From Symbiodinium natans (taxonomy: Eukaryota > Sar > Dinophyceae > Suessiales > Symbiodiniaceae), in contig CAJNDS010002254.1 of the NCBI GenBank assembly GCA_905221605.1, positions 124,001-188,000 on the forward strand: a DNA stretch of 64,000 bases, read 5' to 3'. Shown in pieces: positions 61,506 to 64,000 of the stretch. How positions within the stretch are numbered: position 1 is the stretch's first letter; each line of letters starts with the position of its first letter. The notes beneath the pieces are model-generated. The model worked only from the letters and a program-made list of their open reading frames with translations, did not search any database and was not told the origin of the DNA. The position numbers and the translations under genes were made by a program.

Positions 61506-61615
61506 GTAGGGTTACTTGGGTTGGGGGCTTTAGTGTTTGGAGGGGTTGCTCGGGTTTTGGGTTTGAGGTCGTTTGGGTGCGGGGATGCCGGGGTTCGGCT
61601 TTGCACCCTCTGTCT

Positions 61616-61686
61616 ACCCTAAACCCTATAAACCCTAAACCCTAAACCAAGACCCTAAACCCGAAGACCTAAACAACTAAACCCTA
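61616..61686 (-). repeat. CCCTAAA-type tract
   Basis: Degenerate CCCTAAA units, opposite orientation to the tract at 61,461. Confidence 0.8.
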
Positions 61687-62170
61687 GGTCCTCAGCCATG
61701 AGGTCTAGACCCTGAGCCGCCTTGAGCTCTAGAAAGCCTAGGAATCGGGTCAGGCATGCCCCTTTATGCCCCTTTTAACCGCAAGCGTGATTCTATCAAC
61801 TGCGAACGGCCGTATGTTGTTGCGTCCTGGTTATAAATTTAGGCTTGAGGGATTACTTTGAGGGGACTAGGGGCTAGGGTTTACAGTTCTTCTTGCCAAA
61901 GAAGGAATAAGGTTGCTTTAGGAGCTTAGGGGCTTAGGACTTCATAGGCCTCTCCGAATTTGCTGCTGCGCCTCTTCTTCGTATCAAGTAACCCATTCGG
62001 CCAGTTTCGAAAGCGTTCTAAGCAAACATAGGTTCTGGATTCGATTCCTGGACGAATTTTCGGGTCGAGCAGTAAGCTACCTACAATTAGGTCGAATACG
62101 ACTTCAACTTCCACTCAGCTTCTAGTTCAAATCCGTCAAAACCCCTCCCAACAAGCCTTCCAACGTACAG
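61687..62170. other. No recognisable gene
   Basis: Probable intron; contains short TTAGGGG-like words but no coding frame I can support. Confidence 0.4.
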
Positions 62171-62260
62171 AACCCTACACGCCCCAAACCCTGACCCCCA
62201 AAGCCCAAACCCTAAACCCCAAACCCTAAACCCCACACCCCAAACCCTGAACCCTAAAAC
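62171..62260 (-). repeat. CCCTAAA/CCCCAAA-type tract
   Basis: Mixed CCCTAAA and CCCCAAA units before the next candidate exon. Confidence 0.85.
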
Positions 62261-62305
62261 CTTGAACTCTATAGCCTGAAACCTAAACCCGACCCGCAAA
62301 CAAAG

Positions 62306-62396
62306 AGCCTCGAAGCTCAGGTGGCCACTTTCCGATGCCGCGGGGACATGCGTGACCAGGCCATCGCCTGGGCAGAGGAGGCCCACAAGCTTAGGG
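62306..62396 (+). CDS. Candidate exon (TPR-like)
   Basis: Preceded by aacaaag. Reads SLEAQVATFRCRGDMRDQAI then AWAEEAHKLR. RGDMRDQAIAWAEEAHKL matches the B-helix pattern of TPR repeats (GDxxEAIxxAEEAxxL). Flanked by CCCTAAA-type tracts on both sides. Confidence 0.45.
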
Positions 62397-62406
62397 CTTC
62401 GGGCTT

Positions 62407-62470
62407 TAAACCCTAAACCCTAAACCCTAAACCCTAAACCCTAAACGCTAAACGCTAAACGCTACACCCT
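62407..62470 (-). repeat. CCCTAAA tract
   Basis: About nine units, the last three as CGCTAAA. Confidence 0.9.
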
Positions 62471-62955
62471 CTCAGGATTTAAGGACTTAGAGATTTGAGG
62501 GGGGTCAGGCCTCTAGGGGTCCAGAGGTCAGGGGTTTAGGGTTTGGGAGGGGGGGGGGGTGGGTGTTGCAAAGAGTTTGGGGATTATGTTTTTTTTTTGT
62601 GTCTGGGGGGGGGGAGTGTGTGGAGAGTTTTGCGAGGTTTGGCCCAATCTAGGGCCCACAAGCTCTGTGACCCACAAGGCTCTGAAAATGCTCCCCAAAC
62701 CCCCCTGTCTTACTATTATTGTTATGATTTTTCATTATTATCATTGTTATTGTTTTCTTTCTTTGGGGGAGGTCACTGAGTCCAGGGTTCAGGAAGAGGG
62801 TTCAGAGTTTTGGGGTCAGGGAGTGCGAGGGCTTTCAGTCTAAGGCGTGTTGGGCTTGTAAATACTTTGGGTCCGCTGGGCCCTGAATCACGAATCCGAA
62901 AACCTGCGTGGGGCCGCCAATCCTCAGCCCTTAACCCTAAGCCAAAGAACACTCT
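62471..62955. other. No recognisable gene
   Basis: G-run (62,546-62,560) and AT-rich stretch near 62,710-62,765. Probable intron. Confidence 0.4.
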
Positions 62956-62960
62956 AAATC

Positions 62961-63027
62961 TGAACCCTGAACCCTGAACCCTAAACCCTAAACCCTAAAC
63001 CCTAAACCCTAAACCCTCCTAAACCCG
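62961..63027 (-). repeat. CCCTGAA/CCCTAAA tract
   Basis: About nine units upstream of the next candidate exon. Confidence 0.9.
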
Positions 63028-63054
63028 AATTCCCGAAGCCTTTTGTTTTGGGAG

Positions 63055-63110
63055 GCGATCGCGCTCCGCCGGGAGCTGGGCCTCGAAGCTGACATTCGGA
63101 GATGGGGAGA
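63055..63110 (+). CDS. Candidate exon (TPR-like)
   Basis: Preceded by ttttgggag. Reads AIALRRELGLEADIRRWGD, fitting the end of a TPR B-helix and the following turn (ALxLxRELGD). Short, so low confidence alone. Confidence 0.35.
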
Positions 63111-63156
63111 TGGGGGGGTTTTGGGAGGGCTTTTTGGGGACTTTAGAGCCCTTAAA

Positions 63157-63196
63157 TCCCAAACCCCAAACCCTAAACCCCAAAGCCTGAACCCTA
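63157..63196 (-). repeat. CCCCAAA/CCCTAAA tract
   Basis: Four to five units after the candidate exon. Confidence 0.8.
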
Positions 63197-64000
63197 CCCG
63201 TAGGGTACGGGTTTAGGAGACGACTCACCCTGAAATAAGTCGTAATTGCAGTAGGGTCTTCTTTTGGATGGGGGTTTCGGTAGTTTCGGGCCGTAGTGTC
63301 GTTGAGTTTCGGATCTCAGCCCTGGCCGGTTTCAGGGCTTTCGGGGTATTCGGTTCGCTTTGTTTTTACTCGTCATGCCGGTTCAGGCTTTGCATGTTTC
63401 AGGCTCCGCGCTCCCGGCTTTGGGTCACGGGGCTTCCGGGTTGTAGGGTTCCGGGCTCTCGTGGCGGCGGCGGGGAAACTGACTCTTGCGGAAGCTGGGC
63501 GTGCCTAGTTTAGGTGTGGTAGAGGATGCCATGAATGTTTGGCCAGTACGTTTGAAGTGCTTAGGGATCTGCACATTGATTTTGTATTCTGAATTCCAAA
63601 CCCTAAGGGCTTTCTTCTCTGAACCGTGGAGTAGAGGGCTTTGAGTCTTCTGGCAGCCTCAGTTTGGAGCATCGAGGCGACAAGAAACTGGAAGGCTACG
63701 CTCTGCTGGCTTCTGCGTCGGCGTGCACGCAGAAGAGCCACGTGGCTGACCCCTTCACGGTTTAGGGTTTTGGGTTTTGGGTTTAGGGCTCATTTTGTGT
63801 TCGTTTCTCATGGGGCTTGCATAGATTCAAGGCCTTGGGGTTCATCCCCTGGGGATTTCTTGTATGTCAGAGATTTCGGGCCACCTTTCGTAGGTAACTG
63901 CTGTAAAGAGAAAGCAAGTCCTGATACAAGAATACCAACTAGGGTCCCCCCTGCTCTATGGTTTGCATTTATCTTCGAATTCCGTATTCAGGAAGGTCGG
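63197..64000. other. No recognisable gene
   Basis: Short frames only; a small TTTAGGG-type tract lies at 63,760-63,790. Further exons may exist but could not be supported. Confidence 0.4.

Noticed and set aside
56972-63790. True chromosome end
   Set aside because: Telomere-type tracts are short, interspersed and in both orientations, and the sequence continues past them.

Overview
The window looks like nuclear DNA from a dinoflagellate, most probably a Symbiodiniaceae-type alga. The reasons are: TTTAGGG-type repeats scattered through apparent introns, repeat heads ending in TTGGCTCAAG (the 3' end of the dinoflagellate spliced leader), very retrotransposon-rich DNA with few host exons, and no bacterial operon structure. 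No rRNA, tRNA or CRISPR was recognised. The organism call is an inference.

Left part (1-16.6 kb). A possible host exon cluster (0.65-1.5 kb, minus) is followed by a dispersed repeat (family R). Next comes a 3'-truncated Ty1/copia element on the minus strand (copia A, about 3.45-9.2 kb) with a clear 518-bp 5' LTR, an initiator-Met-type primer binding site, gag, zinc knuckle, protease and an unusual accessory ORF; integrase and RT are gone. Family R then recurs as a tandem pair (10.5-14.0 kb), followed by a cluster of short palindromes and a decayed minus-strand coding region.

Centre (16.6-53.65 kb). This is a single copia element on the minus strand (copia D), bounded by a 5-bp target duplication GCTAT at 16,588 and 53,648. 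Its 3' LTR is split by 26.7 kb of inserted DNA. The insert is a stack of six retroelements, all in the same orientation. The 13-bp sequence ATGTCATATTTTC, which is part of the copia LTR end, occurs seven times as flanks and separators of the stack. The stack contains two LINE-type elements (B, 8.1 kb, decayed; C, 8.75 kb, with an intact 1714-aa ORF2) and four non-coding 2.2-2.6 kb units that share tails and heads with one LINE or the other. Each LINE encodes ORF1 (zinc ribbon plus coiled coil), ORF2 (EEP endonuclease, RT, RNase H, C-terminal Cys pairs) and, downstream, an ORF3 with protein-kinase-like motifs.

The body of copia D (43.9-53.6 kb) carries gag, protease, the same accessory ORF as copia A, integrase, RT, RNase H and a C-terminal domain resembling a divergent cytosine methyltransferase.

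Right part (53.65-64 kb). This holds degenerate GGTTTCC repeats, two large GTGAGN arrays, and then a plus-strand region with host exons: a two-exon gene for a probable secreted protein whose 166-bp intron is mostly TTTAGGG repeats, followed by short candidate TPR-type exons separated by TTTAGGG/CCCTAAA-like tracts of both orientations.

The most unusual content is the self-stacking, apparently site-specific LINE system, the kinase-like ORF3, the accessory ORF of the copia family and the methyltransferase-like Pol extension.
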